Assembly (NCBI GenBank): GCA_039025235.1 | Contig: JBCCOS010000004.1 | Coordinates: 62,001 to 126,000 of the forward strand | Direction of reading: 5' to 3' | Source: MED-G105 sp039025235 | Lineage (GTDB): Bacteria > Pseudomonadota > Alphaproteobacteria > Caulobacterales > Parvularculaceae | Length of the DNA stretch: 64,000 nt | Part shown: in pieces, positions 43,353 through 51,668 of the stretch | Position numbering within the stretch: position 1 is the first letter of the stretch | How the letters are laid out: every line of letters begins with the position of its first letter | Made by a program: the position numbers and the translations under genes | The notes under the pieces: generated by a model | What the model saw: the letters and a program-made list of their open reading frames with translations, nothing else | The model's database searches: none | Told to the model about the DNA's origin: nothing

Positions 43353-43371
43353 ACTCAAATGCCCAGAAGCG

Positions 43372-44049
43372 TTATGGCCTAGCCCACATTCTTAAAAGAT
43401 TGGCGATGCTTTTATCGAGAACAAGTTTTTCCGCGTCGCCCACGGATTGACACGCTTTGAGGGAAACTCTGAGGTTCTCTAAATCAAACAACAAAGCGCG
43501 CTGAGCATCATCTTGGATGAGGCTTTCTATCCAGCCAACGCAAACAACGCGCTGTCCAGAAGTAACGGGCGAAACTTCGTGGACACTTGATGTCGGATAG
43601 AGAACAAGGTCGCCAAACTCGCCGCGGATCGCTTGCGCTGCGCCAGCCGAATGGATAACTAAATCTCCGCCGATATACTGGTCCGGGTCGGATAGAAATA
43701 AAGTGAAGGAAAGATCGCTTCTGAACCTCTGCTTGCCTTTCGCCATAATGGCGTTGTCGATATGCGGGCCATAGAATCCGCCGTCAGACGTTCGACTGAC
43801 GAGAAGATGAGAGAAACGCCGCGGGCGCGCCGCTGCAAGCAAGACCGAGTTTTGCGAAATTGCTTCTAGGGCTTTTTCGACAAATAACACGCCTGGGACG
43901 CTTGTGAGATCGGCCTGTTCGTTACGTTTTACTTTTTTAGCAACTTTGCCAGCGGTTTTGCGGCCGTCCTTAAAATCCAACTTTTTTATGAGATTATCTA
44001 ATTCGGGACGTTGATCGCTCGAAAGTACATCGCTAATGGTCAGCAGCAT
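43372..44049 (-). CDS. PiuC-type Fe(II)/2-oxoglutarate dioxygenase (PKHD hydroxylase)
   Basis: 225 residues of the PKHD-type hydroxylase family. Iron ligands are HID in GFYGPHIDNAIM (about residues 95-97) and the histidine of SSVHEVSPVTSGQR, with the 2-oxoglutarate-binding arginine shortly after. PiuC proteins accompany iron or siderophore uptake systems; this gene converges with the ferric transporter genes, 19 bases after the binding-protein gene stop. The substrate is unknown. The C-terminal segment after WIESL matches the family tail (ALLFDLENLR). Confidence 0.9.
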   Translation of the reverse strand: MLLTISDVLSSDQRPELDNLIKKLDFKDGRKTAGKVAKKVKRNEQADLTSVPGVLFVEKALEAISQNSVLLAAARPRRFSHLLVSRTSDGGFYGPHIDNAIMAKGKQRFRSDLSFTLFLSDPDQYIGGDLVIHSAGAAQAIRGEFGDLVLYPTSSVHEVSPVTSGQRVVCVGWIESLIQDDAQRALLFDLENLRVSLKACQSVGDAEKLVLDKSIANLLRMWARP

Positions 44050-44299
44050 AGGGCACCGGTGAGAATGATTTGCATCTAAGAGAGATCTTACTAGTGTATT
44101 TCTGTGGGACCGACTAGAGATTGCGCGCGTGATTGGTCGCTTTTGGCGAAAAGAGAAACGAGATCTGCATGACGTTGTGTGTTGTTTGCTTGTGTATTAG
44201 CAAAGGATGTCGACAAAATTTTAGCTGAGCTGACACTCAATCATAAAAAGAAAAGACGTCAAACACGCGAAGTTTTTTCCTTGCGAGAGAGGATATGGA

Positions 44300-45154
44300 A
44301 TGAACACCACCATCAAAAAATGGGCTGGACTAGGGCTCGGCACGGCATTTTTAGGAACCGGCTTGGCGGCTTGCGGTTCTGCTGATCAAGCAGCATCGCC
44401 GGCGCCAGTATCTGACGAAGTCCAAGTTGAGAATGAAGTCCAAGTTGAGAATACCGCAGCGGAGCAAATCGTGGATCCGACTGCACCAGCCGTTACGGCC
44501 CAATTCGGCGAAGGTGAAGGGGGAGAAGGCGAAGGTGGTGAGGGTGAAGGGGGCGAAGCGGCAGCTGTAGGAACACTCCCTTTACCGAAGCGTCTCGCTT
44601 TTATGACGGGCCACATCAAAGCCGGTTTGGCCCTTTATCGCGCTGGTCAGCCGGCAATGGCGGCCCCGCATCTCCTGCATCCTGTTTCAGAAACACACCA
44701 GGCCGAGCGGGCCGGATTGGACGAACTCGGCTTTGACGCGACACTTTTTGAGGTGGTCTCACAAGCATTGAAAGAGGGGCGCGCTGCCGGAGAAGTCGAA
44801 CCGCAATTAGCCGCCGCGGAGGCAAACCTTGCAATGGTGTCTGAGAAAGCAGGCGGCGATGATGTCGAAATCATCCGTTACTTGATGGATACCATTGTAG
44901 CGGAATATTCAATTGCGTTGACCGACGGTGTCGTATCTGATCCTGGTGAATATCAAGATGCGTTTGGTTTTGCCATTGTCGCCCGCGAGCGGGCGGAAAA
45001 AATGGAAGTTCAGTCAGCGGAGTTAATAGAAGCCATAGACACTCTTATTGGATTATGGCCTGACGCACCAATACCAGATGCCAATCCGACGCCCATTGGG
45101 AAGGTTATTGCTCAAACCTCCGTTGTATCATTTGCTTTGCCAGCTGATGAATAA
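44300..45154 (+). CDS. Lipoprotein of unknown function with Gly/Glu repeats
   Basis: 284 residues. Lipoprotein signal ending LAAC with acylated Cys25. Residues about 46-57 are a direct duplication of EVQVEN. Then a low-complexity (GEGEGGE)n segment of about 17 residues, also acidic, precedes a folded helical domain (from about 93) containing HIKAGLALYRAGQPAMAAPHLLHPVSE and ETHQAERAGLDELGF. No enzyme motif is visible. I recognise a general family of exported helical proteins found near iron uptake or imelysin-type genes but cannot name it. Neighbours are ferric transporter and PiuC genes on one side and a DUF4149 membrane protein on the other, so a metal-related role is inferred. Confidence 0.75.
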   Translation: MNTTIKKWAGLGLGTAFLGTGLAACGSADQAASPAPVSDEVQVENEVQVENTAAEQIVDPTAPAVTAQFGEGEGGEGEGGEGEGGEAAAVGTLPLPKRLAFMTGHIKAGLALYRAGQPAMAAPHLLHPVSETHQAERAGLDELGFDATLFEVVSQALKEGRAAGEVEPQLAAAEANLAMVSEKAGGDDVEIIRYLMDTIVAEYSIALTDGVVSDPGEYQDAFGFAIVARERAEKMEVQSAELIEAIDTLIGLWPDAPIPDANPTPIGKVIAQTSVVSFALPADE

Positions 45155-45172
45155 CAGCTTCAAAGGAAGTCG

Positions 45173-45592
45173 CTACACAAACATAACGAATGCGGCATAA
45201 GATACAAAAAATAATTGCGCAATGTTGATGAGAACCGAAATTCTGTGACCATGTTTAAATTTTGCGGCTGCAGAGGCATCTCCGGACAATTCCTGGTCGC
45301 GCCAAGCATTTATTCTCGGCACGAGTAGCTGTCGGACCAAGACGGTGGTGCCTGCGACGAGTAGTAGGCCGATGGATATCGTCCTGTTGTTAAAAAATGC
45401 TGTCGCTGCAATGGCTGAGCTGGCGATGATAAAAATATAATAGGATGGGAAAAGTTTCCGCAGGAACACCCCAGCGGGCTCAGGTTCAAGCGCCTTAAAA
45501 ACCGTTGGGGCAACGACCGCTGGAAAGAACAACATGCCGCCAAATAGTGCGGCCAACGCGTAACTTCCGATAACCGACAAAATATGTTCCAT
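45173..45592 (-). CDS. DUF4149 family membrane protein
   Basis: 139 residues, four membrane helices. The pattern FGGMLFFPAVVAPTVFKAL, then FLRKLFPSYYIFIIASSAIAA and a last helix after FKHGHRISVLINIAQL matches DUF4149, a family without known function. It is convergent with the lipoprotein gene (18 bases between stops), so the pair is not an operon. Confidence 0.75.
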   Translation of the reverse strand: MEHILSVIGSYALAALFGGMLFFPAVVAPTVFKALEPEPAGVFLRKLFPSYYIFIIASSAIAATAFFNNRTISIGLLLVAGTTVLVRQLLVPRINAWRDQELSGDASAAAKFKHGHRISVLINIAQLFFVSYAAFVMFV

Positions 45593-45985
45593 AACAGTGT
45601 TCTTTTCTTCAGCTGTTCAGTATCGCGATATCCGGCCTCAAGATCATTTGAGCTCGGGATGATTCCGGCTAACCTGTCACCAATGCTGTGATAACGAAAC
45701 TAATGACGAATTAAATGGGAATTGTGCCGCAGTTACCGCGGGTATGGGACAGTTATCGCCGTTTAACAGGCTTCGTTACAAAAGTCTCACGAGGTTGAAT
45801 TTCCTTGCTACCGCCGCCAGTGAATTCAAGCCGCTAGCCGAATGGGCATTAATGAAACCCCAAATACTAGTGTTGTCGCGTTGATTTTCCAGGATTTGGT
45901 TCGTCTCATAAACTGCTGGAGAAGAACCGTTTTTCAATAGGTCGTTGTTACCTGTGGGAAATATTGCAGCTATCATTTCTAATTC
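45593..45985. other. Intergenic region upstream of the hemN-like gene
   Basis: About 390 bases without a convincing gene. A 104-codon frame on the minus strand (45776-46087) has plausible composition but would overlap the FNR box and the hemN-like start, so it is not called; it might be a decayed gene end. Confidence 0.4.
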
Positions 45986-45999
45986 TTGATATAGATCAC
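45986..45999 (+). promoter_or_regulatory. FNR-type box upstream of the hemN-like gene
   Basis: TTGATATAGATCAC matches the FNR consensus TTGAT-N4-ATCAA in all but the last base. It ends 33 bases before the start codon. The fnr gene is encoded immediately downstream of the regulated gene. Confidence 0.75.
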
Positions 46000-46032
46000 A
46001 TCCCTTATTTGATAGGCTCGTACTATCGATAT

Positions 46033-47373
46033 ATGGAAAACAATTGGTACCAATATATCGGTGGCTGTACCGAGCAATATCGAACATTTCCGTCGCGGAC
46101 TTTATTTAATAATTCGGTTTCTGAAGACGACTTAATTCTAAAATATCAGGGTATTGATATTTACGAGCCACTTTCTCTTTACGTTCACATTCCATTCTGC
46201 CGACAGCTATGTCTGTTGTCTGGATCAGGTTCATTGATAGAGCATCATTATCCAAAAGCGCGTGCTTATGTTGATGCACTGATCGACGAGATCGCGTTTC
46301 ACGGAAAGCTTCTATCGAGCAAAGGTCAGCCCGTATCCGTTCATTTTGGTGGCGGGACACCAAATTATCTCATCTGTGACGATTTAGCCGACATACTCAC
46401 AGCGATAGAAAGACACTTTGGCCTGACGGATAGCACGGATCTATCAATTGAGCTTGACCCCCGACTGCTCAGAAAGGCAGATGTCGATGGCCTCGCGTTT
46501 CAAGGTTTTAATGGTCTGACACTGAGTATCTTTGATTTTGATCCAAACGTACAAATGGCCATTAATCGGATGCAGACGTTTGAGCTCATCGAGGCCTCAG
46601 TCAGTGATATTCGCTCAAATGGAATAGAAGACTTAACATTTGATTTGCGTTATGGATTGCCGCGGCAGACAGAGGAGAGTTTTGAGGCGACACTCGAAAA
46701 AGCGATATCCCTTTCCCCGGATCGTATTTCAATATCCGACTACACCTATGCAAACAGCACACCGCCTGTTCAACGAAAAATAGATCCGAAAACGCTTCCC
46801 GATCGACACTTGCGCGGTCGTCTCGCCATTATCGCAGACGAAAAATTAGTAAGCGCTGGGTATGTCCGGGTTGGCTTTGACCATTATGCTAAAGCGTCAA
46901 GCTCACTTAGTCGTTCTGCGCTGAGCGGCCAATTTAAGAGAAGTCTTCAAGGGTTCAGCGCAGACTCTGCGAAAAGTCTCATCGGTTTTGGCGTTTCGGC
47001 CATTAGTTTTGTTGATGGGTTATACTTGCAGAATACTCCGTCTGTTCCAAACTATCTGGCGACCGTTGCGGCTGGACATGTACCGATTGAAAGTGGTCTT
47101 CTTCGAAATAAGACGGATACAGTCATTGCGAATGCCATAGATGATATCCTTTGTCGGCGAACAACAAATATCAGTGATGTCCTTAATTCTGCCCACCCTT
47201 CTGACGCCATTCATATTTCACAGCGTCTGGAGGCTCTCGAGAAGGACAATTTGATCGAGTGGAGAGGAGACCGGATATTGGTATCGAAACATGCTGATGC
47301 GTTTTCACTTGTCGTTGCAACAGCTCTTGATCCTTACACAGATCTACCGCAAAAAATAGCAGCGATAGTATAG
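46033..47373 (+). CDS. HemN-like protein lacking two radical-SAM region cysteines
   Basis: 446 residues, close to the 457 of E. coli HemN (oxygen-independent coproporphyrinogen III dehydrogenase). Family blocks: YVHIPFC, FGGGTPNYL, SIELDPR, DFDPNVQMAINRMQ, LRYGLPRQTEESFE and GFGVSAISFVDGLYLQN. The cluster motif, normally CX3CX2CxC, reads CRQLCLLSGS: Cys56 and Cys60 are kept but the third ligand is Ser63 (codon TCT, 46219-46221) and the following cysteine is Ser65. A [4Fe-4S] cluster bound by three cysteines is therefore not expected. Possible explanations are a pseudoenzyme, a heme or porphyrin carrier, or a second HemN elsewhere doing the catalysis. The gene is 226 bases upstream of fnr on the same strand and has an FNR box. 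Start chosen at MENNWYQY. Confidence 0.85.
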   Translation: MENNWYQYIGGCTEQYRTFPSRTLFNNSVSEDDLILKYQGIDIYEPLSLYVHIPFCRQLCLLSGSGSLIEHHYPKARAYVDALIDEIAFHGKLLSSKGQPVSVHFGGGTPNYLICDDLADILTAIERHFGLTDSTDLSIELDPRLLRKADVDGLAFQGFNGLTLSIFDFDPNVQMAINRMQTFELIEASVSDIRSNGIEDLTFDLRYGLPRQTEESFEATLEKAISLSPDRISISDYTYANSTPPVQRKIDPKTLPDRHLRGRLAIIADEKLVSAGYVRVGFDHYAKASSSLSRSALSGQFKRSLQGFSADSAKSLIGFGVSAISFVDGLYLQNTPSVPNYLATVAAGHVPIESGLLRNKTDTVIANAIDDILCRRTTNISDVLNSAHPSDAIHISQRLEALEKDNLIEWRGDRILVSKHADAFSLVVATALDPYTDLPQKIAAIV

Positions 47374-47599
47374 GGAAACCCCCTCAGCTCCACTGAATGG
47401 CTCAATTCTATTGATTAACGAATAGTCGTATTACCGCTTGGCCCAAATGTTAACCTTTTTGGAGCGTTCCATCACCGCTTCGTTCGATCGGCATTGTCGC
47501 TCTAGCGTCACTAATAAATTACAGTTAGCGCTGTAAGATAGCTGGTGTTTCTCGGATTCACTGCTTATAATATAAGTGTGAAGATGCGTTGACTTATGG

Positions 47600-48313
47600 A
47601 TGAGGGTTATGTCGTCAACGATTATCTCGGACCAAAAAGATGCGCCTAGCGTGCGTCCGTTCTCTTGTGAAAACTGTAATATTCGCGAAATATCTATTTG
47701 TGCTGACTTAGGACCGCGTGAGCTTGCCCAGGTCGAAAAGACGATGGCGCGCAGAGACGTGCCAAAGGGGCGCGCCTTGATGGCTGAAGGCGAACCCAAT
47801 GACAACTTATATGTTCTCTTGGCGGGGAGCTTGCGTCTTACAAAGCACCTTGAGGATGGGCGTCGTCAGATTACAGGATTTTTGTTTCCAGGTGATTTTG
47901 TCGGTGTGCGTCCTACAAGCAATGGTGCCTATACGGTCGAGGCTTTAGAAAGAAGTAGTGTTTGCTCGTTTACCCATACTTTTCTGGATGCAATTGCGGT
48001 TGAATGCCCCGGGCTAAAGGATCGGCTTATTGCGCAGGGTCAAACGGAATATCACAAGGCGCAGGATCATATCGTTCTTCTTGGTAAAAAGTCGGCGGAA
48101 GAACGCGTTATCAGTTTTCTTGCATTAGTCTCCAATGCCATCGGCGAGAGCGTTGAGGGAGGAGGTGTCCGCACCGCCCTTCCCATGCCGCGACAAGATA
48201 TCGCTGACTATTTGGGGCTACGTCTTGAAACACTGAGCCGGACGCTGGCTACACTCAAAAAGAAATGCATCATCGCCGAACTTACGAGAAATAGTGTCGT
48301 GATCCTAGGCTGA
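47600..48313 (+). CDS. fnrL: FNR-type oxygen-sensing transcription regulator
   Basis: 237 residues of the CRP/FNR family. N-terminal cysteines 23, 26 and 34 (CENCNIREISIC) plus Cys122 (SSVCSF) supply the four ligands of an oxygen-labile [4Fe-4S] cluster. A cyclic-nucleotide-binding-like beta-roll lies at about 40-150. The C-terminal HTH has PRQDIADYLGLRLETLSRTL, with the E-x-x-S-R recognition residues that read TTGAT-N4-ATCAA. It sits between a hemN-like gene and ccoN, both with FNR boxes, so it likely switches on high-affinity respiration and anaerobic tetrapyrrole genes at low oxygen. ATG 9 bases downstream is an alternative start. Confidence 0.93.
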   Translation: MRVMSSTIISDQKDAPSVRPFSCENCNIREISICADLGPRELAQVEKTMARRDVPKGRALMAEGEPNDNLYVLLAGSLRLTKHLEDGRRQITGFLFPGDFVGVRPTSNGAYTVEALERSSVCSFTHTFLDAIAVECPGLKDRLIAQGQTEYHKAQDHIVLLGKKSAEERVISFLALVSNAIGESVEGGGVRTALPMPRQDIADYLGLRLETLSRTLATLKKKCIIAELTRNSVVILG

Positions 48314-48453
48314 TGCACTCCGTTTGTAATTCCAAAATAATGGATTTACGCGGCGTATTTTAATGTTGCTGTGTTTTAAACGGAACCGCGCAGCGGCTTT
48401 CGGCCTCAGAGCGCCGCCCGGATTCCGATTGAAGTTGCGATGCTTTAAGAAAA
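48314..48453. repeat. Degenerate remnants of the intergenic repeats
   Basis: The stretch contains pieces resembling repeat B (AGCGCCGCCCGGATTCCGATTGAAG against GCGCCGTTCGGATTCTAATTGAAAC) and the pnt terminator core (GCAGCGGCTTTCGG). No coding sequence. It lies after fnr and could serve as its terminator region. Confidence 0.45.
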
Positions 48454-48714
48454 TCAAGTCGATTTTTTTGGTTTATTCATATCGCCAGTCTTTTGACGTT
48501 TAAAAATGCAGGGCCCATGGCACGGGGCATATTGATCATCGATGGGTGTGTCTGGGGTTGATGATAGTGATAGGCGTAAAACGCTTCCGTTCCCTGTATT
48601 GCAAATGCGAACAAATGTTGAGTCGTTTTCGCTTGATACGGCGGCGTTGACTGGCAATTGAACAGACACAAATGACCCTAGCGCAATCATGGTGAACAGT
48701 TTGCAAAGTGTCAT
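48454..48714 (-). CDS. Small exported cysteine-containing protein
   Basis: 86 residues. A signal peptide (CKLFTMIALGSFVSVQLPVNA) precedes a short mature part with FVRICNTGNG, then DDQYAPCHGPCIFKRQ: three cysteines and one histidine, the last two cysteines spaced CxxxC. This layout resembles short alphaproteobacterial secreted proteins, some grouped with DUF2946, that are found near heme-copper oxidase genes, but the match is loose. It is read divergently from ccoN and preceded by a (TCG)14 microsatellite. A metal (copper) or heme-related role is speculation. Confidence 0.5.
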   Translation of the reverse strand: MTLCKLFTMIALGSFVSVQLPVNAAVSSENDSTFVRICNTGNGSVLRLSLSSTPDTPIDDQYAPCHGPCIFKRQKTGDMNKPKKST

Positions 48715-48729
48715 GGTTAAATCATTCAA

Positions 48730-48774
<45 letters not shown>

Positions 48775-48979
48775 TTAGAATCTTTTCCAGCTGAAGCGGA
48801 TACTTAAATCACTACCGCCCCATGCGGCAGGAATTGCGTAAAATCAAACACCTCAAACCATTCATCGGTCCTGTTCAAAATGGAGCGACATCGCCGAAGC
48901 CCGCGGGCGATGAAGCCAGCTATTGCTCATACACTGACAAAACATTCCGTTACGTTAGCTCTGACGTTTTCGAACTATC

Positions 48980-48993
48980 TTGATCCAGATCAA
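48980..48993 (+). promoter_or_regulatory. Perfect FNR box upstream of ccoN
   Basis: TTGATCCAGATCAA is an exact match to TTGAT-N4-ATCAA. It ends 60 bases before the chosen ccoN ATG, the expected distance for an FNR-activated promoter. A longer ccoN frame reading through this site is therefore rejected as coding. Confidence 0.92.
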
Positions 48994-49053
48994 GCTGCGT
49001 TGATTGAAATCCGGCAAAAGAAGAGGCGAGGACAATCAGAATCAGAGAACTCA

Positions 49054-50766
49054 ATGTCGGAATCAACAGCGCCTACTCTTTTCAAAAGGGTTCAGAACAC
49101 ACCTTTCGGCAAGGGTGGTGACATACAATTCGTTTCGTTCGCCCTTTTTCTAATGGCATTGTGGGGGATATTTACAACTGCGCGAGCTGCAGACCCAAGA
49201 ATGGCCACTCATGCATTAATGTTCTTTGCTGCCGCTATTGCGGGAGGGTTCGCTCTCGTTAAGCATATTACATCCGGCTTTGTTGTCTCGTCAGCGACGT
49301 ATGAAACCGGTGTCGTTAAAGCCGGCGTGTTTGCTTCGGTCTTTTGGGGTATCGCTGGTTTTCTTGTCGGTGTAATCATTGCCGGGCAACTCGCATTTCC
49401 AGAAATACTCTATTTCCCTGATTTACCTTGGACCAGCTTTGGGCGTCTTCGTCCGCTTCATACATCGGCGGTGATCTTCGCCTTCGGGGGAAATGTTCTC
49501 ATCGCTACATCATTTTATGTTGTGCAGCGAACCTGTCGAACGCGCCTTTGGGGAGGGATTACGCCGTGGTTTGTCTTTTGGGGATATAATCTCTTTATCG
49601 TAATCGCTGCCACCGGTTACTTGATGGGAATCACGCAATCAAAAGAGTATGCAGAACCAGAGTGGTATGCAGACCTTTGGCTCACGATTGTTTGGGTCGC
49701 CTATTTGCTTGTATTTCTTGGCACAATACTGAAGCGAAAAGAGCCACACATTTACGTTGCAAATTGGTTCTATCTCGCTTTTATCGTGACCATCGCGATG
49801 CTGCATATTGTCAATAATCTGGCGATGCCAGTTTCGCTAACAAGTTCCAAAAGTTATTCGCTGTTTGCAGGCGTGCAGGATGCCTTGACCCAATGGTGGT
49901 ATGGCCACAATGCGGTGGGTTTCTTTCTCACCGCTGGCTTCTTGGCGATCATGTATTATTTCATTCCTAAAAAAGCCGATCGCCCGGTTTATTCCTATCG
50001 CCTTTCAATTGTTCATTTCTGGTCTCTGATCTTTATTTATATTTGGGCCGGTCCACACCATCTTCATTACACGGCCTTACCCGAGTGGGCCCAGACCCTT
50101 GGTATGACGTTTTCCATTATGCTCTGGATGCCGTCTTGGGGAGGCATGATTAATGGGCTTATGACCCTTTCTGGAGCTTGGGATAAGTTACGAACCGATC
50201 CGGTCTTACGGATGATGGTGGTGTCGGTCGCATTCTACGGCATGTCCACCTTCGAAGGTCCATTGATGTCGATAAGAGCAGTGAATGCTCTTTCTCACTA
50301 TACGGATTGGACGATTGGGCACGTCCATTCAGGCGCTCTCGGCTGGGTTGGGTACATCTCTTTCGGGGCTCTTTATTGCCTCACGCCATGGTTATGGAAC
50401 CGACAAATGCTCTATTCACGTGTTCTTGTCGAATGGCATTTCTGGATATCAACGCTTGGCATTCTTTTATACATCACATCCATGTGGGTCTCGGGGATTA
50501 TGCAGGGGTTGATGTGGCGCGCCTATAACGAATTTGGGTTCCTTGAATACTCGTTCGTTGAATCAGTAGAGGCGATGCACCCGTACTATATCATCCGTAT
50601 GCTGGGTGGCCTCCTATTCCTCGCTGGCGCCTTGATTATGGCATATAATCTATGGCGCACCGCGCGCGGTGATGTCAGAGAAAAAGAATATGTAAGTGTT
50701 GCCGCCTCTGACCTCGAGCCGACGCAACATCACAGTCCTGGCCTTGCGCCGGCACCGGCAGAATAG
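49054..50766 (+). CDS. ccoN: cbb3-type cytochrome c oxidase subunit I
   Basis: 570 residues, the catalytic subunit with twelve or more membrane helices. Low-spin heme ligands are in LHTSAVIFAFGGN and GHVHSGALGW; CuB and high-spin heme ligands are in WWYGHNAVGFF, with GPHHLHY. The tyrosine-histidine pair of the cbb3 type is in SIVHFWSLIFIYIW. The ATG start gives a normal cbb3 N-terminus and falls after the FNR box. It is the first gene of the ccoNOQP operon; ccoO begins 9 bases after its stop. The enzyme reduces oxygen at low concentration and pumps protons. Confidence 0.97.
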   Translation: MSESTAPTLFKRVQNTPFGKGGDIQFVSFALFLMALWGIFTTARAADPRMATHALMFFAAAIAGGFALVKHITSGFVVSSATYETGVVKAGVFASVFWGIAGFLVGVIIAGQLAFPEILYFPDLPWTSFGRLRPLHTSAVIFAFGGNVLIATSFYVVQRTCRTRLWGGITPWFVFWGYNLFIVIAATGYLMGITQSKEYAEPEWYADLWLTIVWVAYLLVFLGTILKRKEPHIYVANWFYLAFIVTIAMLHIVNNLAMPVSLTSSKSYSLFAGVQDALTQWWYGHNAVGFFLTAGFLAIMYYFIPKKADRPVYSYRLSIVHFWSLIFIYIWAGPHHLHYTALPEWAQTLGMTFSIMLWMPSWGGMINGLMTLSGAWDKLRTDPVLRMMVVSVAFYGMSTFEGPLMSIRAVNALSHYTDWTIGHVHSGALGWVGYISFGALYCLTPWLWNRQMLYSRVLVEWHFWISTLGILLYITSMWVSGIMQGLMWRAYNEFGFLEYSFVESVEAMHPYYIIRMLGGLLFLAGALIMAYNLWRTARGDVREKEYVSVAASDLEPTQHHSPGLAPAPAE

Positions 50767-50775
50767 GGGGCGTTG

Positions 50776-51504
50776 ATGTTAGACCACCATAAAATTCTTG
50801 AAAAGCGTAGCCTTCTTTTAACGGTGTGTATTTTGGTTGTTGTAGCGATCGGTGGCATTGTTGAAATCGCACCACTTTTTTATCTGGAGTCGACGATTGA
50901 AAAAGTCAAAGGCGTCCGCCCTTATTCACCACTCGAGTTAGCGGGTCGGAATATTTATATCCGAGAGGGGTGTTATGTCTGTCACAGTCAGATGATTCGT
51001 CCGTTAAGGGACGAAGTAGAACGGTACGGTCATTATTCGCTCGCGGCTGAGAGCATGTATGATCACCCATTCCAATGGGGGTCAAAACGGTCTGGCCCTG
51101 ACCTTGCCCGTGTTGGCGGGAAGTATTCAGACGCTTGGCATCAACAGCATTTGGTGGACCCAAGGGAGGTTGTGCCTGAATCCGTGATGCCCCCTTACGC
51201 CTTTTTGAATGAGCGTCCGTTAGATTATTCTGAGGTCGAAGGATGGCTTAAGGCAAACCGCGCTGTGGGTGTGCCGTATACAGAAGAAATGATTGTCAAT
51301 GCCAAGGCAGACTTAGAAGCACAAGTCGATGAGTTCTCGGATATCTATGATGACTTCGCAGCGCGATATCCAAAAGCACAAATACGCGACTTTGATGGTG
51401 ATCCGCGTCAGATTACCGAGATGGATGCGATGATTGCTTACCTACAGATACTCGGCACCATGGTCGATTTTTCGACTTATGAAGCTGAGAAAAATTATAG
51501 GTAG
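50776..51504 (+). CDS. ccoO: cbb3-type cytochrome c oxidase subunit II
   Basis: 242 residues. One N-terminal membrane helix (LLTVCILVVVAIGGIVEIAPLFYL) anchors a periplasmic mono-heme c domain: GCYVCHSQMIRPLRDE (CxxCH) and the distal Met in PESVMPPYAFL. Length and motifs match CcoO. The start is the ATG after GGGGGCG. The next gene is ccoQ, 10 bases away. Confidence 0.97.
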   Translation: MLDHHKILEKRSLLLTVCILVVVAIGGIVEIAPLFYLESTIEKVKGVRPYSPLELAGRNIYIREGCYVCHSQMIRPLRDEVERYGHYSLAAESMYDHPFQWGSKRSGPDLARVGGKYSDAWHQQHLVDPREVVPESVMPPYAFLNERPLDYSEVEGWLKANRAVGVPYTEEMIVNAKADLEAQVDEFSDIYDDFAARYPKAQIRDFDGDPRQITEMDAMIAYLQILGTMVDFSTYEAEKNYR

Positions 51505-51514
51505 GCCCTCACCC

Positions 51515-51667
51515 ATGTACGAAACACTATCGAGCTTTGCGCAGACCGGGGGGCTAATCCTTTTTGTCGTGGCCTTTTTTCTTGTGCTTGTGCACGCGTT
51601 AAACCCGAACAATCAAAGGAATTTCGACGAAGCCAAGCGTATTCCGCTTGAAGATGAGGACGCGTGA
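51515..51667 (+). CDS. ccoQ: cbb3-type cytochrome c oxidase subunit IV (CcoQ)
   Basis: 50 residues: MYETLSSFAQTGGLILFVVAFFLVLVHALNP, one membrane helix, then a short acidic tail ending LEDEDA. This is the usual CcoQ length and shape; the protein stabilises the oxidase under oxygen. It lies between ccoO and ccoP, ending 1 base before the ccoP start. Confidence 0.9.
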   Translation: MYETLSSFAQTGGLILFVVAFFLVLVHALNPNNQRNFDEAKRIPLEDEDA

Positions 51668-51668
51668 T

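Noticed and set aside
45776..46087. 104-codon frame on the minus strand upstream of the hemN-like gene
   Set aside because: Composition is plausible, but it overlaps the FNR box and the hemN-like start codon, and no family was recognised. At best a decayed gene end.
48880..49053. Longer N-terminus for ccoN
   Set aside because: The extension would be read through a perfect FNR box, and CcoN homologues begin near the ATG at 49054.
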